64,000 nucleotides of DNA from Buxus sempervirens (GCA_947561395.2 OX387182.1:40789949-40853948), one strand, 5' to 3'. Counted from the first letter of the stretch, positions 12,907-23,937 are shown. Numbers and translations are program-made. Notes: generated by a model not told the origin, from the letters alone.

Positions 12907-13120
12907 GCCCGTATTTGAACTACGGGCATGCCTTGCCCGTACTTTAAGTACGGGCGTGCCTTGCCCGTACTTCAAGTACGGGCGAAAAACGCACATTTTC
13001 AAATCTCGCAAAATCGGCCGTATGGGACGCGTGTCCCGCCGTACAGCGACACGCGTCCCTTTCTAGAAGCTTGCCCGTATTTGAAATACGGGCATGCCTC
13101 GCCCGTACTTCAAATACGGT
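12907..13120. repeat. Palindrome array upstream of the LTR TATA, 3 + 2 units
   Basis: Units of the form GCCCGTA-n7-TACGGGC start at 12907, 12935 and 12963 (28-bp period), and again at 13073 and 13101 (28 bp). Spacers resemble ATGCCTT. Between the two groups lies a perfect 12-bp inverted repeat, GGGACGCGTGTC at 13024-13035 and GACACGCGTCCC at 13048-13059. Confidence 0.85.
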
Positions 13121-13792
13121 CCAGCACGTTTTTAAAATGCTGGATTTCAAATGCTTTATTAAATTTGACTTATTTAAAGATTTTTATCCTATTTTTTGAT
13201 TATTTTATTATAAAAAACGAGATTCTTTTATTAAAATATTATTAAAAAATAAAGATATTTTTATTAAATGATTATTTTATTTATTTAACTCATTTATTCT
13301 GCTTTTTGCTGCTGTTTTGCCACATGGGCAGCTTTATTTGAAATTTCAACTGCCCATAACTTTTCCGTTCGATGTCCGATTTTAGCAAATTTGGTGTCGT
13401 TGGAATCAGCTCGGAACACACTATCCATTGTGATTAAGTTTGGCAGCTGAATTGGGGTCGAGCAAAAAGTCAACTTTCGCTTCCCCAAAAGTTTGACCAG
13501 CGCACAACTTCCTCATCCGGACCTCGATTCTGGCAAACTCAGTTGCGTTAGAACCGTGTCGAAATGCTCTTTTCAATGAAAGGAAGTTTGATGGCCAATT
13601 TTCTTTGGATCAAAAAGTCAAATTTCGGTCCCCTCAGGGTTTGACTTTTTAATTAAAATTTCATTTTTTGCATTTTTTGGGGTGTAAAAATCAGGTGCTA
13701 ACAGCTGGTTCGCAGAAGCATTCAATGAAATCCTCAATGCCCAAAGTGCATCTCCTAGGGAGAAACTTGAGATTATCTAGCATCTCATAGAA

Positions 13793-14800
13793 CTGTGAAA
13801 CGAAAAAATAGCCAACTAACATTTGCAAAGAACCAAAAGGACAGAAAAAAAAAGTTGTTGGAAGAGAATAGATAAAATAAAATAAACGTAAAAAAATGTT
13901 CTTGGAGAGAATACCAAATTTTATCTCAAAAGATTTACTTGATGCCCAACACCATGTCTTTATCAAATTTCCAAAGGAGACACAAATGGGGAAGAAGGGG
14001 TAGGTGGGTGGGTGGGTTAGGGAGGAGGGGAGTGGTGGTTTGAAAACTCACTTTTGTGAGATAGAACATCAAATATCTTAATTTTGTTCTTTCCCTTCAC
14101 TATTCTTTTACATTTTGATTTTGAATTTTATGGATGTAAAATAATTATGAGTTTAAGTCTGCTAAAAGATTATAAATATGCTAAATTCTGATGCCGTCAA
14201 TGGTTCTCCAACCTGCACAGTTTTTCTTTCCTTTTTTTTTTTTGGTTAATGGGAACATACATCATAAAACCATAACCATAGAGATTGAGAGGATGTTTGG
14301 GGTTGAGGTTTATTTTTAAACATGAATATAGTTGTATGGATGAAACTGTTGGTCCTTTCAAGGGCATGCTTGGAAATGAGCATTGCAAATTCATTTTCAC
14401 TCATGCAGCTTAGACTAATAACACTTGCCGGGGCGTTTGGTGGGGTGTTTTGGGGGGGGGGGGGGGGGGTGTGTGTGGTTGGGCGCACAGGAAGGGATTG
14501 TTTTACCACTGTGATGATCCACATCTCACCTGTGGATATGTCAATCTTTTAATAATTCTTTATATCAACAATAATGAATTAAGGGATTAGGGCCTAGGGA
14601 CTCAAGTGACAAATAGGTTGGATCACAACTTAGGCCCAAGTAGTCTACTGCGTAGTCCATTATGGAGCCTAGAGTATATTGCTATATACATTAAATGAAA
14701 TAAACCCTAACTATAACATAAGTCATGTTATTAATTTATCTTTTAATATTTTTAAATTTAGAGAGCTGGATGTGTGACATTGAAAAAAGAAAAGGCTTAC
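13793..14800. other. Presumed intron or intergenic stretch with G-runs
   Basis: No coding feature is supported. It contains a G-quadruplex-type motif (GGG runs at 14006, 14010, 14014 and 14020), a run of about 17 G near 14453, and simple AT-rich DNA. Confidence 0.4.
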
Positions 14801-14898
14801 TAGAAAATTTTGGAAATCTTGCATTTGTAAAGATGCATTTGTAAAGATCAAATGCAACAGACCTTCTGCGATAAAGGGAGGTGGATCTACATCATTGC
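14801..14898 (-). CDS. Candidate internal exon of an unidentified minus-strand gene
   Basis: The minus-strand frame gives NDVDPPPFIAEGLLHLIFTN and continues open to a GTAAGC donor; an AAATAG acceptor precedes it. It reads like an ordinary protein, but I do not recognise the family. It could belong with the terminal exon at 13704-13792. A short repeat (GCATTTGTAAAGAT twice) lies inside. Confidence 0.3.
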
Positions 14899-16181
14899 CT
14901 ATTTGCCTTCTGTTTGGCAACCTTAGATTGGATTTTCATGCTTCAACTGTATTTTCTATGTCTTATTGGATGGAATACTACTATTGATCATTGTGCTTAC
15001 ATATGTTTTTCATGAAAGATATCATGTTGAAGCCCTGTATGAATTGTGGAATAGATATAGATGCATGTTAAATAGCTTTAAATGCTTATAGTGTTTTATA
15101 ACCATATGATTACCACCATAGATCAAGTATATATTGAAATGAACATGTGAAAACATGAGGATATAATCTAGGCATTATATTTATATGTTTGAGTGTATTG
15201 ATTGTATAAAATCGTGTAGGATGTTATTTTGTACGTTTTAATGTTTATTATGATGAATGGTTTACATACACATATAAGAATTACAAAGATAGAAAATTTA
15301 TAAAATTGAAAAAAAATAAAAATTTGTTGCATATTTCACAACATCGATAAATCAAGGAAGTCTCCTCAATTACTGAGGAAATTCTAGAGTAAAAATGCAC
15401 TTTTAGAAAATTCAATTGAGGGAACCTCAAGTAATTAGCAAAATTAATCAAGGGAACCTGACTGCAAAAACCCATTCTCAAGTTTTGTAATTGAAGTTGA
15501 TCAATTAATCAAATGACTAGTTTTAATTAAAGAAATTATTATTGTTGTACTTTCATTATTAGGCTCTCTAAATATGGCACACAAGATGGTACGTCAACTT
15601 CAAAACTCTTCTAATTCAAATATAACTCAAAATCTAATTGATCCAATCATACTTTAACACAAAGCAAACTATCTAAACCTAATTTTGGCATAAAATTAAG
15701 CCAACAAAATTACCTAAAACCTAAAAAATTTGGTTCTCTACTTTTTATTTAAACCCTTCATCAACATATATATACATTGTACTTACCTCTTGCTAATCTA
15801 GATCAAAGGTTTGGTTGCCATATGAGAAGCTAGCTTTGAACTCTCCTAAGGACGACTCTGGTCTTGGCGTTGGGGAGTCACTAGGAGGTTAATGTAAAAC
15901 ATGAGGACCACAAGGGATGCTTTCCCCATGTGATGCTCGAGTCCTGCAAAGCTGCAACTCTGTTTTTTTTGTTCTGTTTGATAAAAAGGCAAATGAAATT
16001 AAATAGAACTTAGACAGATACAATGCGAACTGTAGCACAACCATAGAATTTATCAAAAAAGTACAGGCTTTAAGAACTGAGGAGGAACCGAATGTCAATA
16101 ACATGAAAAGCTAATAAGAGCAGAGCTCGCCAAATGAACTATACGTGGTTTGCTCTGTTAACTATGAATCCTATTCAATAC
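14899..16181. other. Non-coding stretch between candidate exons
   Basis: Mostly AT-rich sequence. A short minus-strand open stretch near 15890-15959 (VAALQDSSITWGKHPLWSS) follows an acceptor-like run and may be another exon piece. Nothing else is supported. Confidence 0.3.
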
Positions 16182-16269
16182 CAGCAAATAGTGTTGCTGC
16201 TTCCGCAATGACGTCTGACGAGATTCCATTTCCAAGCAGAGTGCAGCAATGAGATGTCCACTTGAGTTC
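16182..16269 (-). CDS. Candidate internal exon of an unidentified minus-strand gene
   Basis: A GATTGCAG acceptor on the minus strand is followed by the open frame ELKWTSHCCTLLGNGISSDV then IAEAATLFAG, with a GTATTG donor at 16181. Splice-site geometry and composition suggest a real exon of unknown family, near the other candidates at 14801 and 16804. Confidence 0.3.
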
Positions 16270-16803
16270 CTGCAATCAACTAGCAGCAGCTTCTCACCTA
16301 GATTTGGCCACACCAAAAATGCATCCAAAGTAATTAGAAAAATTAAGCTCATAGTGGAGGCAATTAATTAATAGATTGGATGCAAACACAAATTTTCATC
16401 CTATAATGAAGCCTTTAATTACTTTCAAGAACATTGTCTATCATTTTGTTAACACAGTGCTCCATTCCTACTTTGGTAAAACGGTTCTTAGATGAATTTT
16501 GTTTACTATCAAAATTCATCAGTTAGAGGGAAAAAGGCTGGTCCTCATACACATTTTTCATCTCTACATCCATACCTATATATAAACGAAGAAGCCAAAA
16601 TTATCGAGCAATTCCATGGGCTAACAGAAAAAGAACATTTATCCAAATGCCAAAATAATGTAATATTGAAAGGGAATAACCACCCCAGAACAATAAGATA
16701 ATTCTTACCATTTTTAGGTAAAAGGGAAATTTATATTAATTGCTTCATGAAAAGAACTAAAAAATGAATAAAAAGTCTATTGTAATACCAGTACGACACG
16801 CAC

Positions 16804-16895
16804 CTAGTTACTTGACGATTTGTTGCTGCTTCAATTGCCAGGCAATCAATGTGGACAAGGCCAAAAGAGAGATCAGCCAACATATATGGGTGCCC
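16804..16895 (-). CDS. Candidate exon abutting the NLR stop codon
   Basis: The minus-strand frame reads EHGHPYMLADLSFGLVHIDC, then LAIEAATNRQVT, with a CTAG|GTGCGT donor at 16803. Its upstream edge lies only a few bases below the NLR stop at 16900-16902. I do not recognise the family. It might be an exon of a gene whose upstream part was displaced by the NLR, or it may simply be NLR 3' UTR. Confidence 0.3.
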
Positions 16896-16899
16896 ATGC

Positions 16900-19671
16900 T
16901 CACAAGATTTTTAAATCCCAATCCCCGTTTCTCAAAAATGTAATACAGACATTTGGGATGTGAGAAACTTTGGAGTGATCTTCACCTTCATCTGGATCTA
17001 GCCTTCTTACAAATTCATCCGACATGTCAGACAACTGAAGTACGTTGAGATTGAGAAGTTCTTCAATTCCAAATGGCAGCTTCTCTAGCAACTTACAACG
17101 TGCAATTGTTAATTCTTCAAGCACAGGCATTGTTCCCTTTTCCATTGTTACCGACTCTAATCCATTTAATTTGTCAAGACTTAAGCACTTAAGTCTTTGA
17201 AACCCTCTTGTCTTAAAACACAATGACTCCGCATCGTAAGCCCCAAGTAGTTCAAGATCTACTAGATTTGGCAAAGTTCCAAGGACTTCAAGTGGATCAT
17301 TTCTCAAGTTACTCCACCTTAGTCTTAGCTTGACCAAGTTATCGAGTGAGGGAATCCAATGCGGTAACTTCTCTAAACACCCGTATAGGTATAACCTCTG
17401 AAGAAAAGGTGGAGGTGAACAGAGAGACTGCAGATCAAGAGCCTCCTCCTCTTCTATTGAAGCTAGAGTGAGCGCACGAAGTTTGGTCATCTTTTCAATA
17501 GAACAGCACAGATCCATTCCATATTCTCTTCTCAACTTTTGAATGCCAAATCTCTTCAATTGGCTTAACCTTCCTAGCTCTCTTATCATGTCACCACTAT
17601 CATTGCATTGTTCTTTTGGTTCTATAAAACAAAGCTTTTGTAGGCTTGCCAAGTTTCCTATTTCCCTTCCTACCTTCACTCCTTGGACGGTTTCCAAAGT
17701 TGGGTAAGGTTGTTTATTGTAAGAATAAACGAGAAGATGGCGTAACTTTTGGAGCTTAAAGATCCCCATAGGCAACTCAGATATGCAGGCATGTTTAAGA
17801 TCTAAAGTTTCTATGTTGTGGAGCCTCTCGATCGAGTTGGGAATCATTGTTATCTTGCTTCTCCTCAAACATAGATACCTTAAATGGAATAAATTTGTGA
17901 ATTCGATGGGGAACACCTCCAAAGGCACACTTCTTAAATCTAACACTTTCAATAGCTTTAAACCACCAATGAATTTAGTGTTGAAGGGTTTAGGTACCTT
18001 CATGAACATCAAAGAGCGAAGGCCAGACAAGCACTTGGTTGGTGGTATGTTGTCACAACTCTTAAGGACTGATAAACGTCGGATTCTTTCAGTGTGACCG
18101 GTCGTCCTTTCGTTTGTTTCTGTTCCAAAGTTCTGGTCCTTGGACTTCGAAAGAATGATTTCACGAATGAGATCATGGACACGGTACCTTTTGATCCTTC
18201 CAACAGTATCTATTTTTGCAACTTGGATTAGGCTTCTACCGACGAGCTCATCGAGGTAGCTTTCTCCAACCTCTTCCGAGGTCCTTCCTGCTTGTTCTTC
18301 TATGAACCCTTCAGCGATCCAAAAGCGAATCAGCCTCATTGGCTTAAACATGTAGTCCTCTGGAAAAAGGCCCAAATAAAGGAAACAATGTTTGAGGTGG
18401 TATGGTAAATGATTATAACTAAGTGACAATATCTTCATCATGCTTCTTAGCTTGTCATTTTTGTTCAATTCAGATCCAAGGCTTCGATTGACGATGTCCC
18501 AATCATCTATTTTGGTACTCCATTTTGCCAATAGTCCTCCAACTGCCACAATTGCAAGTGGCAATCCCTGGCATCTCCCCAAGATACTCTCCGAAAGTTG
18601 CTTCAAGTGTGGAGGACAAGTGTTTTCCCCGAATACCTTCTTGCAAAATAAAGTCCAAGACTTTTTTGGATCCAAGGGTTCCAGATCATAAACATGACCA
18701 AAACCAGAGGATAATTTGCAAGAGGAAGCTATATCATGAGAACGTGTTGTAACCAGGACTCGACTACAGCAATTACTATTGGGAAGAACATATTCGAAAG
18801 CTTCCCATGCGTCTATGCTCCAAATATCATCGAAAACTATGACATACCTCTTTTTCTGCAGAAATTGTTTGAGCGTCTCCTTGAGCCTGACATTTGTCAT
18901 GGTGTCTAGATCTTGAGGAGTTGATTGCTTATTTTCATTGAAGAGTTGTTGTACCAAGTCCTTCAGGAGCTTCTCGATTTTAAATGATTGTGAGACAGTG
19001 ATCCAAGCATGGCTCTGAAATTCTCCCTTCACTTGCGGATGATCGTAGACTTTTTTGACGAGGGTGGTTTTGCCTAACCCACCCATACCCGCTACCGAAA
19101 TTACTCCACATTGGGATTCACTACCCAAGAGCAATCCAATCAGAGTTTCTATAGGTTTTTCAAAGCCCACAAGTTCAGCCTCCTCCATTAGAAGAGCATC
19201 GTCTCGACGATCATGCCAGGTTGGCGTTGCTGTAATGGAACGTGTTAAGCCTCGTTCAAGGCTGTTGAAATGGTATCTTTGGCTTCCCTCAGAAGTGTCT
19301 TGGATCCTCCTCTTTATGTCCTTTATGCTTGACGCTATCTGATGGCGTGCTTGGAGGTTTGTAACCCAACCAACCATCTGACAAAGAAGACCCAAGCACC
19401 CATCCCTGTGGTCATCTTGTGCAAGATAAACCCTGAATTCTTCGAGAACATCTTCAGTGTCATAAGCAACGTCCCTCACTTGCTTAACACAGGTCCGAAC
19501 TCTCTCTTCGATCTCGTCACTTGCATCCGCATCTCGTAAGAAGGCTTGCATCTGCTCCAGTTTATCTCTAATGTATCGAACTTCGGTGCTAACTCCACCC
19601 AAAGATACCAATTCTTCTTCAAGCGAAGGAAAAAGCTTATCAATGACAGTGGTTATAGCTTTCTCGGCCAT
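16900..19671 (-). CDS. RPM1-like CC-NBS-LRR disease resistance protein, 923 aa
   Basis: An intracellular immune receptor of the plant CNL class. The single open exon encodes 923 aa from MAEKAITTVID. An upstream in-frame Met at 19749 lies above the TATA-like box at 19730, so the start at 19671 is preferred. Domains: Rx-type coiled coil, residues 1-130, with the EDVID-type motif TEDVLEEF (72-79); NB-ARC with P-loop GMGGLGKTT (195-203), kinase-2 YVIVFDDIW (276-284), RNBS-B RVLVTTR (304-310), GLPL (369-372), RNBS-D CFLYLGLFPEDY (429-440) and MHD-position VHD (498-500); LRRs from about 550 to 890. All key nucleotide-binding residues are present and length is normal for the family. The Met of the MHD motif is Val, which is common in this group. 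Looks functional; pathogen specificity cannot be inferred. Confidence 0.93.
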   Translation of the reverse strand: MAEKAITTVIDKLFPSLEEELVSLGGVSTEVRYIRDKLEQMQAFLRDADASDEIEERVRTCVKQVRDVAYDTEDVLEEFRVYLAQDDHRDGCLGLLCQMVGWVTNLQARHQIASSIKDIKRRIQDTSEGSQRYHFNSLERGLTRSITATPTWHDRRDDALLMEEAELVGFEKPIETLIGLLLGSESQCGVISVAGMGGLGKTTLVKKVYDHPQVKGEFQSHAWITVSQSFKIEKLLKDLVQQLFNENKQSTPQDLDTMTNVRLKETLKQFLQKKRYVIVFDDIWSIDAWEAFEYVLPNSNCCSRVLVTTRSHDIASSCKLSSGFGHVYDLEPLDPKKSWTLFCKKVFGENTCPPHLKQLSESILGRCQGLPLAIVAVGGLLAKWSTKIDDWDIVNRSLGSELNKNDKLRSMMKILSLSYNHLPYHLKHCFLYLGLFPEDYMFKPMRLIRFWIAEGFIEEQAGRTSEEVGESYLDELVGRSLIQVAKIDTVGRIKRYRVHDLIREIILSKSKDQNFGTETNERTTGHTERIRRLSVLKSCDNIPPTKCLSGLRSLMFMKVPKPFNTKFIGGLKLLKVLDLRSVPLEVFPIEFTNLFHLRYLCLRRSKITMIPNSIERLHNIETLDLKHACISELPMGIFKLQKLRHLLVYSYNKQPYPTLETVQGVKVGREIGNLASLQKLCFIEPKEQCNDSGDMIRELGRLSQLKRFGIQKLRREYGMDLCCSIEKMTKLRALTLASIEEEEALDLQSLCSPPPFLQRLYLYGCLEKLPHWIPSLDNLVKLRLRWSNLRNDPLEVLGTLPNLVDLELLGAYDAESLCFKTRGFQRLKCLSLDKLNGLESVTMEKGTMPVLEELTIARCKLLEKLPFGIEELLNLNVLQLSDMSDEFVRRLDPDEGEDHSKVSHIPNVCITFLRNGDWDLKIL

Positions 19672-19729
19672 TGCGGTACAACTTTCGTTCTTCAAAATGG
19701 AGCTAAGGATGATTTTTACTGTAAATCTG

Positions 19730-19737
19730 TTTATATA
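19730..19737 (-). promoter_or_regulatory. TATA-like box of the NLR gene
   Basis: The + strand TTTATATA reads TATATAAA on the minus strand, 59 bp upstream of the chosen ATG. That implies a short 5' UTR and supports 19671 rather than 19749 as the start. Confidence 0.45.
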
Positions 19738-19794
19738 CAAGACTCTCAACTATGATAGTTGACAGAGTCGGTGATTGCTATGTCTGAATGATTA

Positions 19795-21200
19795 AAGAAA
19801 TCCTCACAATACTAGTATCCAAAACAAACTTTTTGAAAGAGGACTTAATTAGGTCTCCCAGCGCCACAGTACTTGATTAAAGAAATCCTCACAATATTTG
19901 AAAGAGGACTTAAGTCTCTTTACAGCGGCATATTCCAAATTGTTGTTATACAAATTATACCGAATCTCTCAACTCCACTTGATTATATGATAACTAATGA
20001 AACTTAAGTAACGTGATTAGACTTTTATTTCTTTGTTATTTTAACTAAAGTTCATGTTCTCTCAAACCGACTACCAAGAAAAATAAAAACATGAGAACAG
20101 AGGAATTCTAGGTTCACACTTGAGCAAGACAGTCTACAGTCACGCATGGCCCCCAACCTTGTATTAATTGATTACAACTGATGAAGCTTCAGTAAAATGA
20201 TTAATATTTTAGTAAAAGAAGAAAATAAATTGCATAATTAATATGCTTATCGTTTGCTTATTAGTTTAACTGGAATTAACATGCTGAGGTGATTAAATAT
20301 AATCAGCTTAGGAAACGTAATGAACTTGAAAAGAGCCCACATGCGTTTGTTACTACCAATTTGCTTGTACTTATTTTTTTTTTTTTTAATCTGGTTGCTT
20401 ATATTTAATAATGAACCGTTCAAAAGGTCACAGACCCCATCTTGTATTGTCTGATTGATTTGCTTTGATTGATTCTCTTGACTTGGATGCATGATCTTCA
20501 AAAATTTATTTATGAAGAAAAATAGAGGAAAAAAGAAAAAAAGTCACATACCCCACCTTGTATTGTTTGATTTGTTTGCTTTCAATGTTTATCTTGACTT
20601 CGGAGGTCATCCAATAAATGCCATCTGTTTTTGTAGTGAAATTAAAATTAATAATAGACTTTTCAACAAAAAAAAAAATAATAATAGACTTAACTTTGAG
20701 GGATTTTGACGTTAAAGTTGATGTAATGTCTTATTTTTTTAGTAAGTGAAAAGATTTTTATGTTTTTTTTTGAGATTGTTTCATCTGGAGCCACTCAGTG
20801 GTTCTAGCGTAAAACGTGCGGATGGATGGCCTTTTTCAATAGTGGGGCCCACACCCCAAAATGCATACCAACTGGTGGTTTCACTGAACCACCGGATTTT
20901 AGTTTCAAAAGAAACGCTCACTTTTTTCTTTTTTTTTTTTTTTTTTTTTTCCAGTAATCGGAAAGATTTTTATGCTGAAGTTGGCGTGGTGTACCATCTC
21001 AATTGTTAACATCGAAAAATTAAAAGTGGCAGAGGGGTGGGTGGGTGGGTAGTGGGTAATAATGATAGGTGGACCGGACGCGGGGGTGGATGGGTCCAGG
21101 AATCTCGAGGTAATAATGGCAGTTGGACAGTATTAACTTTGTGTGATTTACTTGCTTTGAACGATTCTCTTGACTTGGTTGCATACTAAAAAAAAACAAA
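19795..21200. repeat. NLR 5' flank, present in a second copy at 32.7-33.6 kb
   Basis: Blocks such as CGAATCTCTCAACTCCACTT, GAGGAATTCTAGGTTCACAC and AACATGCTGAGGTGATTAAA recur in the same order and orientation near 32705-33345. A shorter piece recurs at 28420-28730. A phrase like GACCCCACCTTGTATTGTCT recurs near 20430, 20550, 28700, 28860, 33285, 33400 and 33668. No gene is seen. A G-quadruplex-type run lies at 21034-21056. Confidence 0.7.
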
Positions 21201-21760
21201 GTCTTTCTGTAACGGTATTTCAAAAATACCCTTATAATATGAGAAAATGACGCTATAACATATAATGGCATTTTGGTAAAATGTTGTTTCAAGTGATGTT
21301 GCATTATATTATAATGACAACTTATAACAATACTTTGAAATATGCCGTTATAAGAAGACTTTTCGTGGCATTTAAAAATTTCATTATAATATGAGCTTAC
21401 GACAGTTTTTTAAAGTGCCATTATAAAGTTTTCGACAGTTATTGTATAAAATACGAGCACTTGAAGGCTTTAGCGATTGTCACCAAGTGCCGCTAAAATT
21501 ATATTAATTTAAAATAAATAATATATACCCTAAAAACAATGTCTAAACATGCACGCATGTTCAAGGACCTCGGGCAGTCGGGTCAATGAAGCTTGTGAAT
21601 CCAATTTCATGTTTTGTGTACATGGCTGGACATGCGGTTTCACAGTAATACTTTGGATGCATATTAGAAATCTAGTCATCCTCATAATGAAAGTTAACTT
21701 TATACAAGAATTCAGAGGAACCAAATGCTCTGTTCATATTGACTAGAAAACTTGCATAGA
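21200..21760. repeat. Duplicated block, second copy at 30520-31080
   Basis: It contains many variants of GGCATTTTAAAAATGCCGTTATAA on both strands, resembling transposon subterminal repeats. It then has a block starting CATGCACGCATGTTCAAGGA that recurs at about 30835 in the same orientation. It is non-coding in both copies. Confidence 0.6.
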
Positions 21761-21869
21761 CCCCCAACCTGAGACAATGCTAATTTCTTGCCAAAAAACA
21801 GTTAGGAAAAACATGTGGTTTCATACTAATTTCAATAACGGTGCATTTGTACAAGGATGCATATCATCA

Positions 21870-22088
21870 GTGGCGGAACCGCCTTAGAGTTGCCCCCTTC
21901 TAAAATATTATTTTTTAATTTAAAATATATATTTTTTCTATATGTTTTAATTGAAATTTATGTTTTGCCCCCTCTAAAATTTCTGGTTTGCCCCCCTAAC
22001 TCATTAAAATTTCTATATTTTATGAGAAGTGTTAATTGAAAATTTTTTTTTGCCCTCTCAGATTTGGAGTCCTGGTTCTGCGATCACC
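21870..22088. mobile_element. Possible hAT-type MITE
   Basis: The left edge CAGTGGCGGAACC and an imperfect inverse at the right edge (GGTTCTGCGATCAC) flank an AT-rich core with repeated TGCCCCCTCTAAAATT blocks. These are features of small plant hAT-derived elements. The ends are degenerate and no 8-bp duplication was confirmed. Confidence 0.35.
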
Positions 22089-22539
22089 ACCTGTACAGAT
22101 AAAAGACTGATGCTTTGGATTTTTTATATATATCTGGAACTGGATGTGCCCATGCTACTCGTCTTTGACTGGCCAGAACAAAGCAAATTCTCACAAAGTT
22201 TAAAATTTACACAAAGGATCGATGTGTGCTGCTCGTCAAATGGGAGAGACCGAAAGATCATTTCCTAGAGACGAACATAAAAGGAAAAATAAATATAAAT
22301 CTTTAAAATGAAATTTGTAGAACTCTTCATTTATGGAACTCGGGTAAACTTTAAAACAAAAAACAAACATAAATCTACAGGTATGAGAAGCTATCCACTT
22401 GAATTTATATTGTTGATTAAATTTCAAAATGCGAAGCCATTTATGATCTGGATTCATTTGAATTTATCACACTCGGGATCTAAGTTGAAGGCATTTCATT
22501 ATATTGTTTTTTTCTTCAATAATTACAAAAGAACTACTA

Positions 22540-22900
22540 AAAACCGCAACTGATTACAGACCACTTAACTAGATTATTCCCACAGAAACAAAACCTAGAT
22601 TGAGAATCAAAACAAGAAAAGATCATGACTGTTTTACCTGTGTAATATCTGCATATGTAACCCAGATGAACACATAGATTCCAATTAAGTATAACCCAGC
22701 CTTGTAATTGCAACCCATGATCGAACAACACAAGAAACCCATAAAAATCCTGTTAGGAAAATTTTCTGTGTTCTCAATATCCTCTGTTCTTCCAAGAACA
22801 AAATTAGATATATTTATCACAAAGGGGCTCTGTCTCTTCTTTTTTTCCACAATATATCCATCACGATCGAAGAACTTCAAAATTTAAGCATAAGATTCTG
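22540..22900 (-). repeat. Block duplicated at 31925-32225, possible exon relic
   Basis: The two copies share blocks such as GCAACCCATGATCGAACAAC and CACAAAGGGG(C/T)TCTGTCTC in the same orientation. On the minus strand the 22.6-kb copy has an open stretch with a hydrophobic segment (AGLYLIGIYVFIWVTYADIT) followed by a GTAAAA donor-like site. The other copy is frame-broken. I do not recognise a protein. Confidence 0.4.
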
Positions 22901-23937
22901 ATAATTTTATTTGACTGTAAATTTTAATTGCACAGTGACTCTTAGATTTAAATCATTTCATTTGGTTAAAATATCCATCTTAGATTGTTTGTTATGATGC
23001 TAATTTAAAGCCCCAAACATCAGTCCTGAAATTTTTGTTCAAGCTCCAATAAACTTTTTTCAATGGGCAGAGCTTCAATCAACTTCAATCCTGTTTGCGT
23101 TATTACACCATGGAGTTGGGTTCTCATGAAACAAAGAGACCTCAACGTTTTAAATACTAAAAAGTGGCAATGAACATAACTCTCAACATTTTAAAACAAA
23201 AACACAACTCCAAAGCTTCCGGGACTCTGTCGAAAAAGAGAAAAATAAAGAGATGAAGACAAAATAGCATGGATATAAGTGACGTCTATAAAATAGCATT
23301 TGTGGAGAGAAAAGAAGTGAAATAAAAATTATAAGGAGACACAGACAAATTAGCATTTGTGGATAATTATTTTGATCCATATCATATTTTTATATAATTT
23401 AAGTTGTAATGATACTTTTCATTATAATTTACACATATTTCTATCCTATACACGTATTAACCTCTTTTAAATATGTACCCACATAACGTAAATTAATTGA
23501 GATTATTATTAAATGATTAACAAATGACAACTAAATATGATTAGAGCTTTACAATAACATGCATATAGATGTTACACATTTTCTCTGTGTTGACATGCAT
23601 CACGCGTGCCTTTCTCCTAATTAAATGCCGTTCAAGGGAGAATAATCCCCAAAGGAATCATCACACCAAACAAAGTTGATTATGTGGTGCACTTAAAAAT
23701 AAGCTTAAGAAAAGTCAATTAAGAAAGAATCTAGAGAGGCAACGACTTCTACTTACTAGGTTTTAGTAGCACAAAATATAAAGTGACAGATAAAAAATGG
23801 TTTATATCATACCTATACACGTCTGTCACTAGCATTCCAAAAAAAATTACATTGACAAGAAGCCAAACTCTAACCAGCTTCCAACAAAAATTACCTGCAA
23901 ATAGAGGAGGTCATATTAGCTGGTCCATCACGTTGGA
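22901..23937. other. No recognisable feature
   Basis: AT-rich sequence with no convincing open frame, RNA gene or repeat. Confidence 0.4.

Larger units (their letters stand above)
11231..13703 (-). mobile_element. Solo LTR, 2473 bp, Tat-like Ty3/gypsy, TSD GCTGG
   Basis: The sequence begins TGTGCGCACC, ends GGTGCTAACA, and is flanked by perfect 5-bp repeats GCTGG at 11226-11230 and 13704-13708. No internal coding region is present, so this is a solo LTR left by recombination. Element orientation is minus: the 5' end reads TGTTAGCACCTGATTTTT, like the LTR at 46218 (TGTCAGCACCTCATTTTT), and a minus-strand TATA box lies at 12885-12892. It shares the GGAGTCGCCACTGCC block with that LTR. It carries two palindrome arrays (12019-12123 and 12907-13120) and two units of the 148-bp repeat near 13393 and 13541. 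Confidence 0.88.
11208..13792 (-). pseudogene. Terminal exon of an unidentified gene, split by a solo LTR
   Basis: On the minus strand an acceptor (TTTCACAG) precedes 13792. The frame then gives FYEMLDNLKFLPRRCTLGIE followed by DFIECFCEPA, and stops matching at 13704, where the solo LTR begins. Beyond the LTR, 11230-11208 continues in the same frame with VRLEYKSC and TAA. Exon pieces are therefore 13704-13792 and 11208-11230. The insertion leaves a short substitute ending (VST then stop, read from the LTR edge), so a slightly altered protein could still be made if transcription ends within the LTR. I do not recognise the family. Possible upstream exons are at 14801, 16182 and 16804. Confidence 0.4.

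Noticed and set aside
12928-13245. Open frame across the palindrome array of the solo LTR
   Set aside because: Its repeated PYFKYG-like peptide simply translates the 28-bp array.
17783-19762. Several short + strand open frames across 17.8-19.8 kb
   Set aside because: They are antisense shadows of the NLR coding exon.
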